Position numbers and translations under genes: made by a program. Source: Candidatus Nanopelagicales bacterium (GTDB lineage Bacteria; Actinomycetota; Actinomycetes; S36-B12). Taken from it: a DNA stretch of 64,000 nt. Every line of letters begins with the position of its first letter. Positions within the stretch are counted from its first letter, which is position 1. The notes below the pieces were generated by a model that saw only the letters and a program-made list of their open reading frames with translations, ran no database searches and was not told the origin of the DNA. Location: contig JAGYJJ010000004.1 of assembly GCA_018402235.1 (NCBI GenBank), positions 889,256 to 953,255 of the forward strand. Reading direction: 5' to 3'. Shown piece after piece: positions 54,512-64,000 of this stretch.

Positions 54512-55921
54512 GTGGCCAAGTCCAAGCCCTCCTACGAGTGCTCCGCATGCGGGGCCGCTTCACTGCGCTGGACCGGCAAGTGCGTGAAGTGCGGCCAGTT
54601 CGGCACCGTCGCCGAGGTCGTGCCGACCACTCCAGCTCCGGGACGAAGGGCATCCACCCAAGGGGCCACACCCATCACCGCCGCCAAACCCGTCTCCGCC
54701 ATCACCGCCCAAGGCCCCGTACCGCGCATCACCACCGGCATCGGCGAGTTCGATCGGGTTCTCGGCGGCGGCCTTGTTGCCGGGCAGGTACTGCTCGTGA
54801 GCGGTGAGCCAGGTGCAGGCAAAAGCACCTTGTTACTCACGGTCTCCCACTCGATCGCGGAAAAAACCGGTAAACCCGCGTTATATGTTTCCGGCGAAGA
54901 GAGCGTTGATCAGATAGCCGTGCGCGCATCGCGCATCGGCGTCGATAGCGAGCAACTGTTCATTGCCGACGAAACTGACCTTGCGGCCGTGATCGGCCAT
55001 ATCGATGCCCTCGGCAAAGACATCTCCCTTGTAATAGTCGATTCGGTGCAGACCATCGCCTCGGCCGACGTCGATGGCCGAGCCGGTGGCGTTGCCCAGG
55101 TGATGGAGGTCGCCCAGGCGCTCACCCGTGTTGCCAAAGACCGCGGTATCCCAATCTGCCTGGTCGGTCAGGTAACCAAGGAATCCACCGTGGCCGGGCC
55201 GCGCGCCCTTGAACACATCTGCGACGCCACACTGTCCCTTGACGGCGATCGTCAAACGTCCCTAAGACTCTTGCGCGCGGTGAAGAACCGCTACGGCCCC
55301 GCCGACGAAGTCGCCTGCTTCGAGCAAACCGACCGCGGCATGGAAGAAGTGGTCGATCCGAGCAGGCTGTTCCGAGAAGAACGGCAAGCGCCGGTTCCGG
55401 GAACGTGCGTCACGGTCACTATCGAAGGGCGCCGTGCCATGCTCGCCGAGGTGCAAGCACTCGTTGCCCCCACCACCAATCCGAACCCCCGCCGCGGAGT
55501 TTCCGGCCTCGACTCATCACGAGTAGCGATGCTCGTAGCGATCACCGAACGCGTTGCCGGACTCAAGCTCGCGGACAAGGACGTCTTCGTGGCAACCGTC
55601 GGTGGCATTCGGCTCTCCGATCCAAGTACCGATCTTTCAACGTGCCTGGCGATCGCCTCAGCCGGTAAGGACCTTCCGATCCCGTTGAACGTCGCAGCGA
55701 TCGGTGAAGTGACCCTCTCCGGGGACATCCGCCGCGTCCCGATGATCAACCAGCGCGTTGCCGAAGCAATGCGTTTGGGCTACGGCCGCATCCTCGCGCC
55801 GGCCGGCACCAAGAGCTCACTCGACAAGCGCGGGGACGGCGCCCAGATCATCGAGGTGAGCAACCTCGGCGAGGCCTTCCAGCAGATCCGCTCAGCAAGC
55901 GAAGCCAAGCCCGGCTTCTAG
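54512..55921 (+). CDS. radA: DNA repair protein RadA
   Basis: 469 residues from GTG 54512 (VAKSKPSYECSACGAASL). N-terminal zinc finger CxxC...CxxC (C10, C13, C24, C27), RecA-like ATPase with Walker A 'SGEPGAGKSTLLL' and the RadA-specific 'AVKNRYGPADE' motif, then an S16-protease-like C-terminal domain without serine protease activity ('GVSGLDSSRVAMLVAITER'). It promotes branch migration in recombination. Long open frame upstream is not family sequence. No clear ribosome binding site before the GTG. Confidence 0.95.
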   Translation: MAKSKPSYECSACGAASLRWTGKCVKCGQFGTVAEVVPTTPAPGRRASTQGATPITAAKPVSAITAQGPVPRITTGIGEFDRVLGGGLVAGQVLLVSGEPGAGKSTLLLTVSHSIAEKTGKPALYVSGEESVDQIAVRASRIGVDSEQLFIADETDLAAVIGHIDALGKDISLVIVDSVQTIASADVDGRAGGVAQVMEVAQALTRVAKDRGIPICLVGQVTKESTVAGPRALEHICDATLSLDGDRQTSLRLLRAVKNRYGPADEVACFEQTDRGMEEVVDPSRLFREERQAPVPGTCVTVTIEGRRAMLAEVQALVAPTTNPNPRRGVSGLDSSRVAMLVAITERVAGLKLADKDVFVATVGGIRLSDPSTDLSTCLAIASAGKDLPIPLNVAAIGEVTLSGDIRRVPMINQRVAEAMRLGYGRILAPAGTKSSLDKRGDGAQIIEVSNLGEAFQQIRSASEAKPGF

Positions 55922-55991
55922 CTCTTCGAGTTCAATGCGCGTGGTCGTGGCGGCGCAGCGTGGGAAGTCGCACTGAGGGAAGCGCAAGCGA

Positions 55992-56025
55992 CTCAGTCCC
56001 GCTTGTTGCTCAGTCCCGCTTGTTG
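55992..56025. repeat. 17-bp tandem duplication at a gene end
   Basis: CTCAGTCCCGCTTGTTG occurs at 55992-56008 and again at 56009-56025. The second copy contains the stop codon and last codons (NKRD) of the minus-strand gene at 56010-56657, so the first copy is a duplicated stop-region placed just downstream of it. Possible hairpin or slippage site; not obviously a terminator. Confidence 0.85.
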
Positions 56026-56657
56026 CTGAGTGCGAAGGGAACGCCCTCACTCTCGATATTCACATTGCGGCCGACCACCTCGTAGCGTCCGGCCTTGGCC
56101 TTGCGGCCCTTACCGTCGTCAGGACAGCCCTTCTGGCTCAGGCGGCTCCTCCAAGTGATGCTCGACACCGCCTGCTGGCCAGGCTCCATCAAGGTTATGT
56201 CTTCTTGTTCGTCGGTAGCGCAGTCATCACTTGACCACACGTGGTAGCCACCTGAAGTGATCTTCAGTTCGTTGGCCTTGGATCCGATGTCACGAAAGCA
56301 GGCAACATCGCCAACGTTGGTGATGGACAAGGTGAGGACCGGGTCCTGCTGGCCCACGCGATAAGTCGATGAGTCGGTGGTGGCAGCAACTTCGATGGCC
56401 GAATCCGCGCACTCAGTGGGTTCGGTGGGTATCGCAGGGACTTCCTCAGCGACGATGATCTCCCCGTTCTCGTCGACGGTCTCCTCGGTGATCTCCTCGG
56501 TGGCATTGACCGATTGTCCAGGGGCGGCGGCGGTGCGCGAGCCGAGGAACCACCAGGCACCCAGGAGCAGGGTGACCACAATCAGCAGCACGGTGCCGCG
56601 GCGCATCCAGTAGACCAGGGGCGGCTCAGGCCCCACTGGCTGCAACATCCCGGACAT
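56010..56657 (-). CDS. Membrane-anchored protein of unknown function
   Basis: 215 residues from ATG 56657 (MSGMLQPVGPEPPLVYW), with TGGAG five bases before it; a GTG three codons upstream also exists. One membrane helix ('GTVLLIVVTLLLGAWWFLG', about 22-40), then an acidic linker and an extracytoplasmic domain with four cysteines and 'DPVLTLSITNVGDVACFRDIG', a beta-sandwich-like pattern seen in actinobacterial proteins of the DUF4232 type near radA or mutY. Probable cell-surface protein; function unknown. Transcribed away from mutY. Confidence 0.75.
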   Translation of the reverse strand: MSGMLQPVGPEPPLVYWMRRGTVLLIVVTLLLGAWWFLGSRTAAAPGQSVNATEEITEETVDENGEIIVAEEVPAIPTEPTECADSAIEVAATTDSSTYRVGQQDPVLTLSITNVGDVACFRDIGSKANELKITSGGYHVWSSDDCATDEQEDITLMEPGQQAVSSITWRSRLSQKGCPDDGKGRKAKAGRYEVVGRNVNIESEGVPFALSNKRD

Positions 56658-56720
56658 GATCTCCACGGTACTGCGGGATACCCGGTGTCATGAACCAAGA
56701 GCCATGAAACGATCCGGGCC

Positions 56721-57602
56721 GTGGCGAAAGACACAACTGCGGCCGATAGGCAGGCGGTGGATCAGGTCTGCTCGTGGTTCACCGAGAACGCTCGGCCGCT
56801 GCCGTGGCGGGGTACCTCGCCGTGGGGCGTGATGGTCTCGGAATTCATGCTCCAGCAAACACCTGTCACCCGGGTGGAGCCGGTTTGGCGAGTGTGGATG
56901 GACCGCTGGCCCGCGCCTTCGGATTTGGCAGCACAGGCGTCGGGGGAGGCTGTTCGCGCCTGGGGACGTCTGGGATATCCGCGACGGGCTTTGCGGCTGC
57001 ATGCGGCTGCTTCGGTGATCGCATCAGACTTCGGTGATCAAGTGCCATCCGACGAGGCGACACTGCGCTCACTGCCTGGGGTGGGCGACTACACAGCAGC
57101 CGCGATCTGCGCCTTTGCTTTCGGCCAGCCAACAGTGGTGCTCGACGTTAACGTGCGCCGGGTCATCTCCCGAGCCTGGGCCGGAATTTCCGAACCACCC
57201 CAGCACCTCACCTCGGTGGAACGGGCGATGGCTGCCGCACTCGCCGGTGCGGCCAGCGATGGTGCGACATGGGCGGCAGCCAGCATGGAACTGGGCGCCA
57301 TCGTGTGTACGCGGAAGGACCCCTCATGCGGCGCATGTCCATTGCGACGCAAGTGTCGGTGGCAGGCGGAAGGTGCACCCGAACAACTAGTGCCGCGCAA
57401 GCGTCAACCGCGATTCGACGGCAGTGATCGACAAGCTCGGGGGCGAATGATGCTCATGCTGCGCGAGGGCGACGGCCTGGTTAGCCGTGCCGAGTTACTG
57501 GCGATTGTCAAGGACAGCGAGCAGGCGCAGCGGGCATTGGCGTCGCTGGTGGCTGATGGGCTTGTAGTGCGTCGTGGTTCGCTCTACTCACTGCCTGACT
57601 AA
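56721..57602 (+). CDS. mutY: A/G-specific adenine glycosylase
   Basis: 293 residues from GTG 56721 (VAKDTTAADRQAVDQV). Helix-hairpin-helix 'LPGVGDYTAAAICAFAF' and catalytic Asp in 'VVLDVNVRRVISRA'; catalytic Glu in 'VSEFMLQQTPVTRV'; [4Fe-4S] ligands Cx6Cx2Cx5C in 'CTRKDPSCGACPLRRKC'. It excises A mispaired with 8-oxoG. The C-terminal NUDIX-like domain is short, as in some actinobacterial MutY. The stop lies at the edge of a 14-bp tandem repeat. Confidence 0.93.
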   Translation: MAKDTTAADRQAVDQVCSWFTENARPLPWRGTSPWGVMVSEFMLQQTPVTRVEPVWRVWMDRWPAPSDLAAQASGEAVRAWGRLGYPRRALRLHAAASVIASDFGDQVPSDEATLRSLPGVGDYTAAAICAFAFGQPTVVLDVNVRRVISRAWAGISEPPQHLTSVERAMAAALAGAASDGATWAAASMELGAIVCTRKDPSCGACPLRRKCRWQAEGAPEQLVPRKRQPRFDGSDRQARGRMMLMLREGDGLVSRAELLAIVKDSEQAQRALASLVADGLVVRRGSLYSLPD

Positions 57603-57670
57603 TCAACCCGACCTAATCAACCCGACCTAATCAACCCGATCCAATCAACCCGATCTAATCAACCCGATTC
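57601..57670. repeat. 14-bp tandem repeat, five copies
   Basis: AATCAACCCGACCT is repeated five times in a row, the last three with changes at one to three of the final bases (GATCC, GATCT, GATTC). It covers 57601-57670, including the mutY stop (57600-57602) and the first codons to stop of the convergent gene (57659). A minisatellite between convergent genes; length polymorphism is likely. Confidence 0.95.
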
Positions 57671-58099
57671 GCGTGGCAGCGGTTGTCGATCTCCGGTTCG
57701 AATGACGGTGCGCTCCCCCAGAGGTGACGCAAGAGCTACGTCGACCCACGCGCGATCACCGGCGATACCGGTCACCGGACAATCTGAGGTTCGCGAGCGC
57801 TCCACTTGCGCTTGGATCTCCACCCTCGCTCCTCGCTCGAAAGCCACCACCTGTATCTGCTCATCAGGACACAAGCCTCGCGGTGGAAGAGCGACTGCAA
57901 TCTGGATCGCTTGCTCACTCGTAGTAGGGCGGTAGGCAACGGGCTGGAGGTCCTCCGTGACCAGACCAAGCGAACGCAGCGGACCGACGCCGCCCACGAG
58001 ACCTGCCGCACCTACCAGGACACCCATAACGACCAGCACGACGACGATCCACCAGACAAACCGGGGAACGCGACGACGCGGACCGTCGAACTCGTTCAT
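57659..58099 (-). CDS. Membrane-anchored protein of unknown function
   Basis: 146 residues from ATG 58099 (MNEFDGPRRRVPRFVWW); a GTG at 58129 gives ten more. One helix 'WWIVVVLVVMGVLVGAAGLVGG' anchors it; the remainder is an extracytoplasmic domain with two cysteines (CPDEQ and DCPVTG). No family recognised. It sits between mutY (convergent) and clpC (same strand, 54 bases upstream); its final three residues, RESG, fall inside the 14-bp repeat. Confidence 0.7.
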   Translation of the reverse strand: MNEFDGPRRRVPRFVWWIVVVLVVMGVLVGAAGLVGGVGPLRSLGLVTEDLQPVAYRPTTSEQAIQIAVALPPRGLCPDEQIQVVAFERGARVEIQAQVERSRTSDCPVTGIAGDRAWVDVALASPLGERTVIRTGDRQPLPRESG

Positions 58100-58153
58100 C
58101 CCCGGGATAAGTGGTCCGGACGTCACCACTCACCCCGCGTCGAGAACGCCTCG

Positions 58154-60664
58154 TCAGTCCTGACCGGACTCTTGTCCTGCGGTCTCGATCGGAGGCGCAT
58201 CCGGCAATTCGGCCTTGGGAGTGGGCGCGAACGTGAAGGAGCGGTCATCTCCCTCTCCTTCGACATCCACAAGAACGATCGAGCCCGGAACCAGGTCCCC
58301 GAAGAGCATCCTCTCACTCATCGGGTCCTCGATCTCGCGTTGAATCGTTCGACGCAGCGGTCGCGCGCCCAAGGTCGGGTCGTAGCCTCGCTCGGCCAGC
58401 AGCGACTTGGCCGCCGGGGTGAGTTCGATGGCCATGTCTTTGTCCTGCAGGCGCTTTTCCAAACTCGCGATCATCAGGTCGACGATCTCGATGATCTCTG
58501 CCTCGGTGAGCTGGTGGAAGACGATTACGTCGTCAATGCGGTTCAAGAACTCCGGCCGGAAGTGCTGTTTGAGTTCTTGCTGAACCTTATTCTTCATCTG
58601 CTCATAGGCATTGGTCTCGTTGCCATCAGGGGCGAAGCCGAGCATTAAGCCCTTCGACACATCACGGCTGCCCAGGTTGGTGGTCATGATGATGACGGTG
58701 TTCTTGAAGTCCACCACGCGACCTTGTGCGTCGGTGAGGCGTCCTTCCTCCAGTACCTGCAACATCGAGTTGAAGATGTCCGGGTGAGCCTTTTCAACCT
58801 CATCGAATAGCACGACGCTGAACGGCTTGCGGCGAACCTTCTCGGTGAGCTGTCCGCCCTCTTCGTAGCCGACGTACCCGGGAGGTGAACCGAACAGACG
58901 TGACGCCGTGTGTCGCTCGGAATACTCACTCATGTCCAGCGCGATAAGTGCGTCCTCATCACCGAACAAGAACTCTGCAAGGGTCTTGCTCAGCTCGGTT
59001 TTGCCGACGCCCGACGGGCCGGCAAAAATGAACGAGCCAGCCGGACGACGCGGATCCTTCAGACCGGCGCGGGTGCGACGGATCGACTGCGACAGCGCCT
59101 TGATGGCGTCCTCTTGGCCGATCACCCGGCGGTGAAGTTCCTCCTCCATCCGGCGCAACTTCTCGAGGTCGTCTTCGCTGAGATCCGAAACCGGAATACC
59201 GGTCATGAGAGCCAGAACTTCACCGATTAACTTCTCGTCGACCTCGGCAACAACATCGAGATCGCCGGCCTTCCACTCACGCTCGCGTTCGGCCTTCTCG
59301 GCTAGCAGGTTCTTCTCGACATCACGCAAAGACGCAGCCTTCTCGAAATCCTGCGCATCGATTGCCGACTCCTTTTCCTTACGGACATCGGCGATGCGAT
59401 CGTCAAACTCACGCAGATCCGGCGGAGCGGTCATCCGGCGGATGCGCAGCCGTGATCCCGCCTCGTCGATGAGGTCGATCGCCTTATCCGGCAACTGCCG
59501 ATCCGAGATATAGCGGTCGGACAGGCGGGCTGCGGCGTCAAGAGCACCATCGGTGATGGACACCCTGTGATGGGACTCGTAGCGATCACGAAGACCCCTG
59601 AGGATCTCAACCGTGTGCTCGACGTCTGGTGCATCAACCTGTACGGGAGCGAAGCGTCGTTCCAGTGCGGCATCCTTTTCGATGTACTTGCGGTATTCAT
59701 CGAGGGTGGTGGCACCAATGGTCTGCAGTTCACCGCGAGCCAACATTGGCTTGAGGATGCTGGCTGCGTCGATTGCACCTTCGGCAGCGCCCGCACCGAC
59801 GAGGGTGTGCATCTCGTCGATGAACAACACGATGTCGCCGCGGGTCTTGATCTCCTTGAGCACCTTCTTCAAGCGCTCTTCGAAATCGCCTCGGTAGCGA
59901 CTACCGGCAACCAGTGCGCCGAGGTCGAGGGTGTACAGCTGCTTGTCCTTGAGGGTCTCGGGAACCTCACCACGGATGATGTCCTGCGCGAGTCCCTCAA
60001 CGATCGCGGTCTTACCCACACCGGGCTCACCGATCAAAACCGGGTTGTTCTTGGTGCGGCGGGACAGCACCTGCATCACGCGCTCGATCTCCTTGGCGCG
60101 GCCGATAACCGGGTCGAGTTGACCCTCGCGCGCAGCTGCGGTCAGGTTGCGGCCGAACTGATCGAGGACCAAGGACGACGACGGTGTCCCTTCGGCCGGA
60201 CCGCCGGCCGTGGCCGGCTCTTTGCCCTGGTAGCCGGACAGCAACTGGATGACCTGCTGGCGAACACGATTCAAATCGGCGCCGAGCTTGACGAGCACCT
60301 GGGCAGCAACGCCCTCACCCTCGCGGATGAGGCCGAGCAAGATGTGCTCGGTGCCGATGTAGTTGTGGCCGAGTTGCAAAGCTTCGCGAAGCGAGAGTTC
60401 CAGCACCTTCTTGGCGCGCGGAGTGAAGGGGATGTGCCCGCTGGGTGCCTGCTGACCTTGGCCGATGATCTCCTCGACCTGCTGGCGTACGGCCTCCAGG
60501 GAAATGCCGAGGGACTCCAGCGCCTTGGCGGCGACGCCCTCACCCTCGTGGATCAGGCCGAGCAGGATGTGCTCGGTACCGATGTAGTTGTGGTTGAGCA
60601 TGCGTGCTTCTTCTTGGGCAAGAACCACGACTCGGCGAGCCCGGTCGGTAAACCTCTCGAACAT
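58154..60664 (-). CDS. clpC: ATP-dependent Clp protease ATP-binding subunit ClpC
   Basis: 836 residues. Two Clp_N repeats (about 1-145; '[20 protein letters not shown]' and '[21 protein letters not shown]'), first AAA+ with Walker A '[17 protein letters not shown]', a UVR-like coiled linker around '[19 protein letters not shown]', second AAA+ with '[19 protein letters not shown]', C-terminal '[16 protein letters not shown]' sensor region. Unfolds substrates for ClpP. Single essential unfoldase in many actinobacteria. The 165-base region to ppc is the divergent control region. Confidence 0.97.
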   Translation of the reverse strand: MFERFTDRARRVVVLAQEEARMLNHNYIGTEHILLGLIHEGEGVAAKALESLGISLEAVRQQVEEIIGQGQQAPSGHIPFTPRAKKVLELSLREALQLGHNYIGTEHILLGLIREGEGVAAQVLVKLGADLNRVRQQVIQLLSGYQGKEPATAGGPAEGTPSSSLVLDQFGRNLTAAAREGQLDPVIGRAKEIERVMQVLSRRTKNNPVLIGEPGVGKTAIVEGLAQDIIRGEVPETLKDKQLYTLDLGALVAGSRYRGDFEERLKKVLKEIKTRGDIVLFIDEMHTLVGAGAAEGAIDAASILKPMLARGELQTIGATTLDEYRKYIEKDAALERRFAPVQVDAPDVEHTVEILRGLRDRYESHHRVSITDGALDAAARLSDRYISDRQLPDKAIDLIDEAGSRLRIRRMTAPPDLREFDDRIADVRKEKESAIDAQDFEKAASLRDVEKNLLAEKAEREREWKAGDLDVVAEVDEKLIGEVLALMTGIPVSDLSEDDLEKLRRMEEELHRRVIGQEDAIKALSQSIRRTRAGLKDPRRPAGSFIFAGPSGVGKTELSKTLAEFLFGDEDALIALDMSEYSERHTASRLFGSPPGYVGYEEGGQLTEKVRRKPFSVVLFDEVEKAHPDIFNSMLQVLEEGRLTDAQGRVVDFKNTVIIMTTNLGSRDVSKGLMLGFAPDGNETNAYEQMKNKVQQELKQHFRPEFLNRIDDVIVFHQLTEAEIIEIVDLMIASLEKRLQDKDMAIELTPAAKSLLAERGYDPTLGARPLRRTIQREIEDPMSERMLFGDLVPGSIVLVDVEGEGDDRSFTFAPTPKAELPDAPPIETAGQESGQD

Positions 60665-60742
60665 CCGTCAACACCCCATCGGCAACTCTCGGCGACTTTT
60701 CCTACCGGGCTTCATCCCGGTCAGATCATTCTCCTGCATAGA

Positions 60743-60755
60743 CGCGCCAGGCGCG
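60743..60755. promoter_or_regulatory. Palindrome between clpC and ppc
   Basis: CGCGCCAGGCGCG is a perfect 6-1-6 inverted repeat 78-90 bases upstream of clpC, next to TATGCA (60735-60740 on the minus strand) that could be a clpC -10. It contains CGC-N5-GCG, the spacing of ClgR/ClpC regulators in actinobacteria, but the flanks do not match the ClgR consensus well. Unassigned operator or RNA hairpin. Confidence 0.3.
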
Positions 60756-60829
60756 ACCACGGATGCCGATGGAGCCCTACGCCCACCGCGAAACCCACCT
60801 GAAACGCCCGCTGGGGAACAATCGCCCTC

Positions 60830-63520
60830 GTGACCTCCGATGACGCTCGCCTGCGCTCTCATATCCGCCTCCTGGGGGACCTCCTGGGCCAGACCCTCGT
60901 GCGCCAGGAGGGACCTGCGCTGCTGGAGCAGGTCGAGGAGGTCCGTCTGGCAGTCCGGAACGATCCGGCGCGGGCCGCGGCGGTATTGGACTCGGCGGAT
61001 TTGGATACCGCCACCAAACTGGCGCGGTCCTTTTCTATCTACTTCGATCTGGCGAACGTGGCCGAGCAGGTGGAGCGGGCGCACGATGCGCGAGACGACC
61101 GCCGGGAGAAGGCCGGTCCGCTAAACCGGGTGGTCGATGCCGCGCAGGCCGCAGGTATCGAACGGGCTTTGGTTGAGCAGGTTGCCGCAGCCATGTCGGT
61201 TCGCCCGGTGTTCACCGCGCACCCCACCGAAGCCGCCCGCCGATCGGTCCTGGTCAAACTGCGGCGTATCGCCGACATCCTGCTGAACCACGACCTCAGT
61301 GAGGGTGAGCGAGCACGACATACGGCCGAGATCATCGACCTGCTTTGGCAAACAGATGAACTACGTCTTGAACGTCCCCAGGTTCTCGACGAAGCACGTA
61401 ACGCGCTGTATTACCTCGATGACCTCACCCGCGGCCCACTCGGTCGCGTCCTTGAGGATCTCGCAGCAGCCTTTGCGCAATTGGGTGTCGCTTTGCCGCC
61501 TGATGCACGCCCGGTCAGTTTCGGCTCCTGGATTGGCGGAGATCGCGACGGCAATCCATTCGTCACCCCGCACGTCACAGAGGATGTTGTTCGGTTCCAG
61601 CGCGATCACGCAGTCTTGGATCTAGTTCCCCATATCGATCGACTCCTGGAAGACCTCTCGATTTCCGAACGCATCGCGGGAGCGAGCGAGGAACTGCGCG
61701 AGTCGGTGAAGCGTGATCTCACCTATCTGCCCGACCTCGATCCGCGCTTCCTTCGTATCAACGCTGAGGAGCCAATTCGGCTGAAACTCACCGTGGTGTG
61801 GACTCGGCTTCGGCTCACGCGAGAGCGACTCACGAAGGGCGCACCGCATAGCACGGGTCGGGACTACGACAGCACCCGGGAGTTGCTCGACGATCTGTTG
61901 TTGATTCGATCCGACCTTCTCCAACACCGCGGTGAACTGGCCGCACACGGAGTACTGGACCGAGCGATTCGCGTGGTGGCCTCCATCGGTTTGCCACTCG
62001 CAACATTGGATATCCGCGAGCACGCGGGTAGGTTCCACGAAGCAGTGGGAGAGTTGTTCACCCGATTGGGATTTTCCTACGGTGATCTAACACGCGTGGA
62101 ACGCACGGAACTTCTCGCAGATGAGCTGAGCGCTCTGCGGCCCTTAGCGCCGAACCCGCCGCACCTCAGCGACAACTCGATGGTGACTTATCGGATGATG
62201 GAGACGATTCGGTCCCTGCTCGACACTTACGGCGCACGGCCCGTCGAGTCGGTGATCGTTTCCATGACCCGGGGAGTAGACGACATCCTCGCTGCGGTGG
62301 TTCTCGCACGCGAGGTGGGGCTCGTCGATGCCGTGAAGGGAACTGCGCGCGTGGGTTTCGTCCCACTGTTGGAGACGGTGGAGGAACTCCGCAACGCCGA
62401 CACCATCATCGAAGGACTCCTGCAGCATCCGGTTTACCGATCGATTGTCGCCTCACGCGGCGACGTGCAAGAAGTGATGCTGGGTTACTCGGATTCAAAT
62501 AAGGACGCCGGCATCACCACCTCCCAGTGGGAGATTCACCTAGCTCAGCGGCGCCTGCGCGACATCACCAAGAAATATGGCGTGCGCCTGCGCCTTTTCC
62601 ACGGTCGCGGCGGAACCGTGGGGCGCGGCGGTGGACCCACCTACGACGCCATCTTGGCTCAACCGTGGGGTGTTTTGGACGGTCAGATAAAGGTCACCGA
62701 ACAAGGTGAGGTGATCAGTGACAAGTACCTGCTGCCCGCTCTCGCCCGGGACAACCTCGAGCAGATGGTGGCCGCAGTTCTCGATGCATCCTTACTTCAT
62801 CGCCGACCTCGCCAGTCCAACGCCGAGATCGATCGCTGGGATTCGGTCATGGACACCACCTCCTTGGCTGCCCAGGCGAAATACCGTGAACTCGTCGAGG
62901 ACCCGGACCTGCCCCGCTACTTCACGCTGTCTACTCCCGTTGAGGAGTTCGGCGCGATGCACCTGGGGTCGCGTCCAGCGCGTCGCCCCGACGGCAGTGC
63001 GGGTATCAGCGACCTTCGCGCGATCCCGTGGGTTTTTGGATGGACCCAATCCCGCCAGATTGTTCCCGGTTGGTTCGGTGTCGGTTCAGGATTGCATGCC
63101 GCGCGCGACGCCGGATTCGAGCTCGACCTTGCAGATATGCATAAGCATTGGCACTTCTTCTCCAACTTCATTTCCAATGTATCGATGACACTGGTCAAGA
63201 CGGACCTTGATGTTGCACGTCAATACGTCGACCGGCTCGTGCCCGTCGAACTCCACCGAGTTCTTCAAGGATATTGAAGAGGAGTACAAGCGAACGGTGG
63301 AGGAGATTCTTCGAATCACCGGACAATCGGAGTTGCTGGCCGATAATCCGACACTGCGACGAACACTGGCAACGCGAGACACCTACCTATTGCCGTTGCA
63401 CTCGCTACAGGTCTCCTCCTGGACCGCATTCGCTCGGGAGCCGATTCCAGCGAACAACTGCGACGAGCGCTCTCTGTGACGATCAACGGCATCGCAACCG
63501 GTCTACGCAATACCGGCTGA
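60830..63520 (+). CDS. ppc: Phosphoenolpyruvate carboxylase, two frameshifts
   Basis: About 896 residues from GTG 60830 after repair. Catalytic His in 'VFTAHPTEAARRS', 'SWIGGDRDGNPFVT', 'VMLGYSDSNKDAG', 'LFHGRGGTVGRGGGPTY', and the C-terminal 'LPLHSLQV' ... 'TGLRNTG' ending QNTG-like. Frames break at 63260 (one extra G; VELHR then FFKDIEEEY) and near 63415 (one C missing; LHSLQVS then LLDRIRSG). The last 85 residues would otherwise be lost, and the C terminus is part of the active site. Both breaks lie within 160 bases, suggesting poor local base accuracy. Converts PEP and bicarbonate to oxaloacetate. Confidence 0.93.
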
Positions 63521-63532
63521 TCAAAAGGTCGA

Positions 63533-64000
63533 CTAGCTGAGTTCCAACAGCATCCGATGGTTACCTAAGGTGTTGGGTTTAACGCGTTCCAGTCCGAGGA
63601 ATTCGGCAACACCCTCGTCGTAGGACTGCAGGAGCTGTTCGTAGACGTCGTGGTCCACGGGCGCCTCAGTGATTTCGGCGAAACCGTGCTCTGCGAAGAA
63701 ACCGACCATGAAGGTCAGGCAGAAAACCCGACGCACGCCGACATTTCTCGCGCGCTGTAGAAGTTCCTGCAAGATCAGCGAGCCCAAACCTTGACGTAGG
63801 TGAGCACCGGATACGGCGAGGGTGCGGACTTCGGCAAGGTCCTCCCACATGACATGCAAAGCCCCGCAGCCCACGACCACACCGTCGATCTCGGCCACCA
63901 CGAATTCTTGGACATCCTCGAAAAGCGTGACCGAGGCCTTCGCTAGGAGGTGGCCGTCGACTGAGTACTCGTCGATCAATGAGCGGATGGCTCGCACATC
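63533..64000 (-). CDS. ArgA-like GNAT acetyltransferase, partial
   Basis: The frame runs off the right edge; about 155 residues are visible: '...DVRAIRSLIDEYSVDGHLLAKASVTLFE' (start outside), acetyl-CoA motif 'GAHLRQGLGSLILQELLQRA', and 'VRRVFCLTFMVGFFAEHGF'. The segments 'GCGALHVMWEDLAEVRTLAV' and 'VFCLTF' match actinobacterial amino-acid N-acetyltransferases (ArgA-type, N-acetylglutamate synthesis). A GTG at 63997 is an internal codon, not the start. Stop lies 12 bases from the ppc end, convergent. Confidence 0.8.
   Translation of the reverse strand, partial: DVRAIRSLIDEYSVDGHLLAKASVTLFEDVQEFVVAEIDGVVVGCGALHVMWEDLAEVRTLAVSGAHLRQGLGSLILQELLQRARNVGVRRVFCLTFMVGFFAEHGFAEITEAPVDHDVYEQLLQSYDEGVAEFLGLERVKPNTLGNHRMLLELS

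Noticed and set aside
59567-60802. 411-codon open frame on the plus strand across clpC
   Set aside because: It is the mirror of clpC's high-GC codons; motifs of ClpC on the minus strand are complete and the plus-strand product has no recognisable domain.
1-64000. Search for CRISPR arrays, transposases, integrases, phage genes and att-like repeats
   Set aside because: Only the short tandem repeats listed were seen; gene order is housekeeping throughout, and the excisionase-family HTH protein has no integrase near it.

Overview
The window is from a high-GC actinobacterium (Actinomycetota), probably Actinomycetia. The evidence is a 14-gene nuo operon with actinobacterial gene order, a complete menaquinone block, Rex, the 32-residue ribosomal protein bS22, a tRNA-Thr/tRNA-Met/rpmG/hadA segment, and a ppx-TIM barrel-proC-HTH-bS22-epimerase-acyltransferase-SerB-like-glutaredoxin-hemD order that resembles the mycobacterial neighbourhood as I remember it. 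Genes are tightly packed, often overlapping by 1-8 bases (ATGA/TGATG junctions). No mobile element, phage gene or CRISPR array is visible, and no stretch above about 300 bases lacks a gene.

Layout. 1-3.4 kb: hadA fragment, rpmG, three tRNAs, a frameshifted SDR, a frameshifted HAD phosphatase, YajQ. 3.35-8.6 kb: a small NuoI/NuoC/NuoB-like module divergent from the 2-oxoacid:ferredoxin oxidoreductase genes korAB and rarD. 8.6-25 kb: the nuoA-N operon read right to left, ending in a polyprenyl diphosphate synthase. 25-34.7 kb: menaquinone genes menG, menF, menD, menC, menB, menE, menA and a TetR-ACT-GNAT fusion. 34.6-39.3 kb: two small membrane proteins and a System II cytochrome c maturation set (ccsB, resB, ccdA, resA-like). 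39.3-53.7 kb: phosphatase, HemD fusion, rex, glutaredoxin, SerB-like HAD, acyltransferase, epimerase, bS22, HTH protein, AcuC, proC, small ORF, TetR, TIM barrel, P-type ATPase, ppx. 53.7-64 kb: cysteine-rich protein, radA, mutY, clpC, ppc and a GNAT at the edge.

The genes form a respiratory neighbourhood: ferredoxin-reducing KOR, complex I, nearly the whole menaquinone pathway (menH and menI are not in the window), cytochrome c assembly, haem synthesis and the NADH/NAD+ sensor Rex. A Rex-type operator (TTGTGAA-N4-TTCACGA) lies just downstream of a promoter-like element upstream of nuoA, and a second Rex-like palindrome lies in the rex promoter region, so Rex probably controls complex I and itself.

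Seven otherwise well-conserved genes carry eight apparent single-base frameshifts (SDR, HAD, YajQ, RarD, NuoH, MenF and two in PEPC). Several sit in short homopolymers and two affect core genes, which points to uncorrected sequence errors rather than gene decay. The most interesting observations are the NuoBCI-like module beside KOR, the Rex circuit, the TetR-ACT-GNAT fusion, the lysine/alanine tail on the HemD fusion, the unlabelled small ORF upstream of proC, and a 14-bp minisatellite covering the stop codons of two convergent genes.
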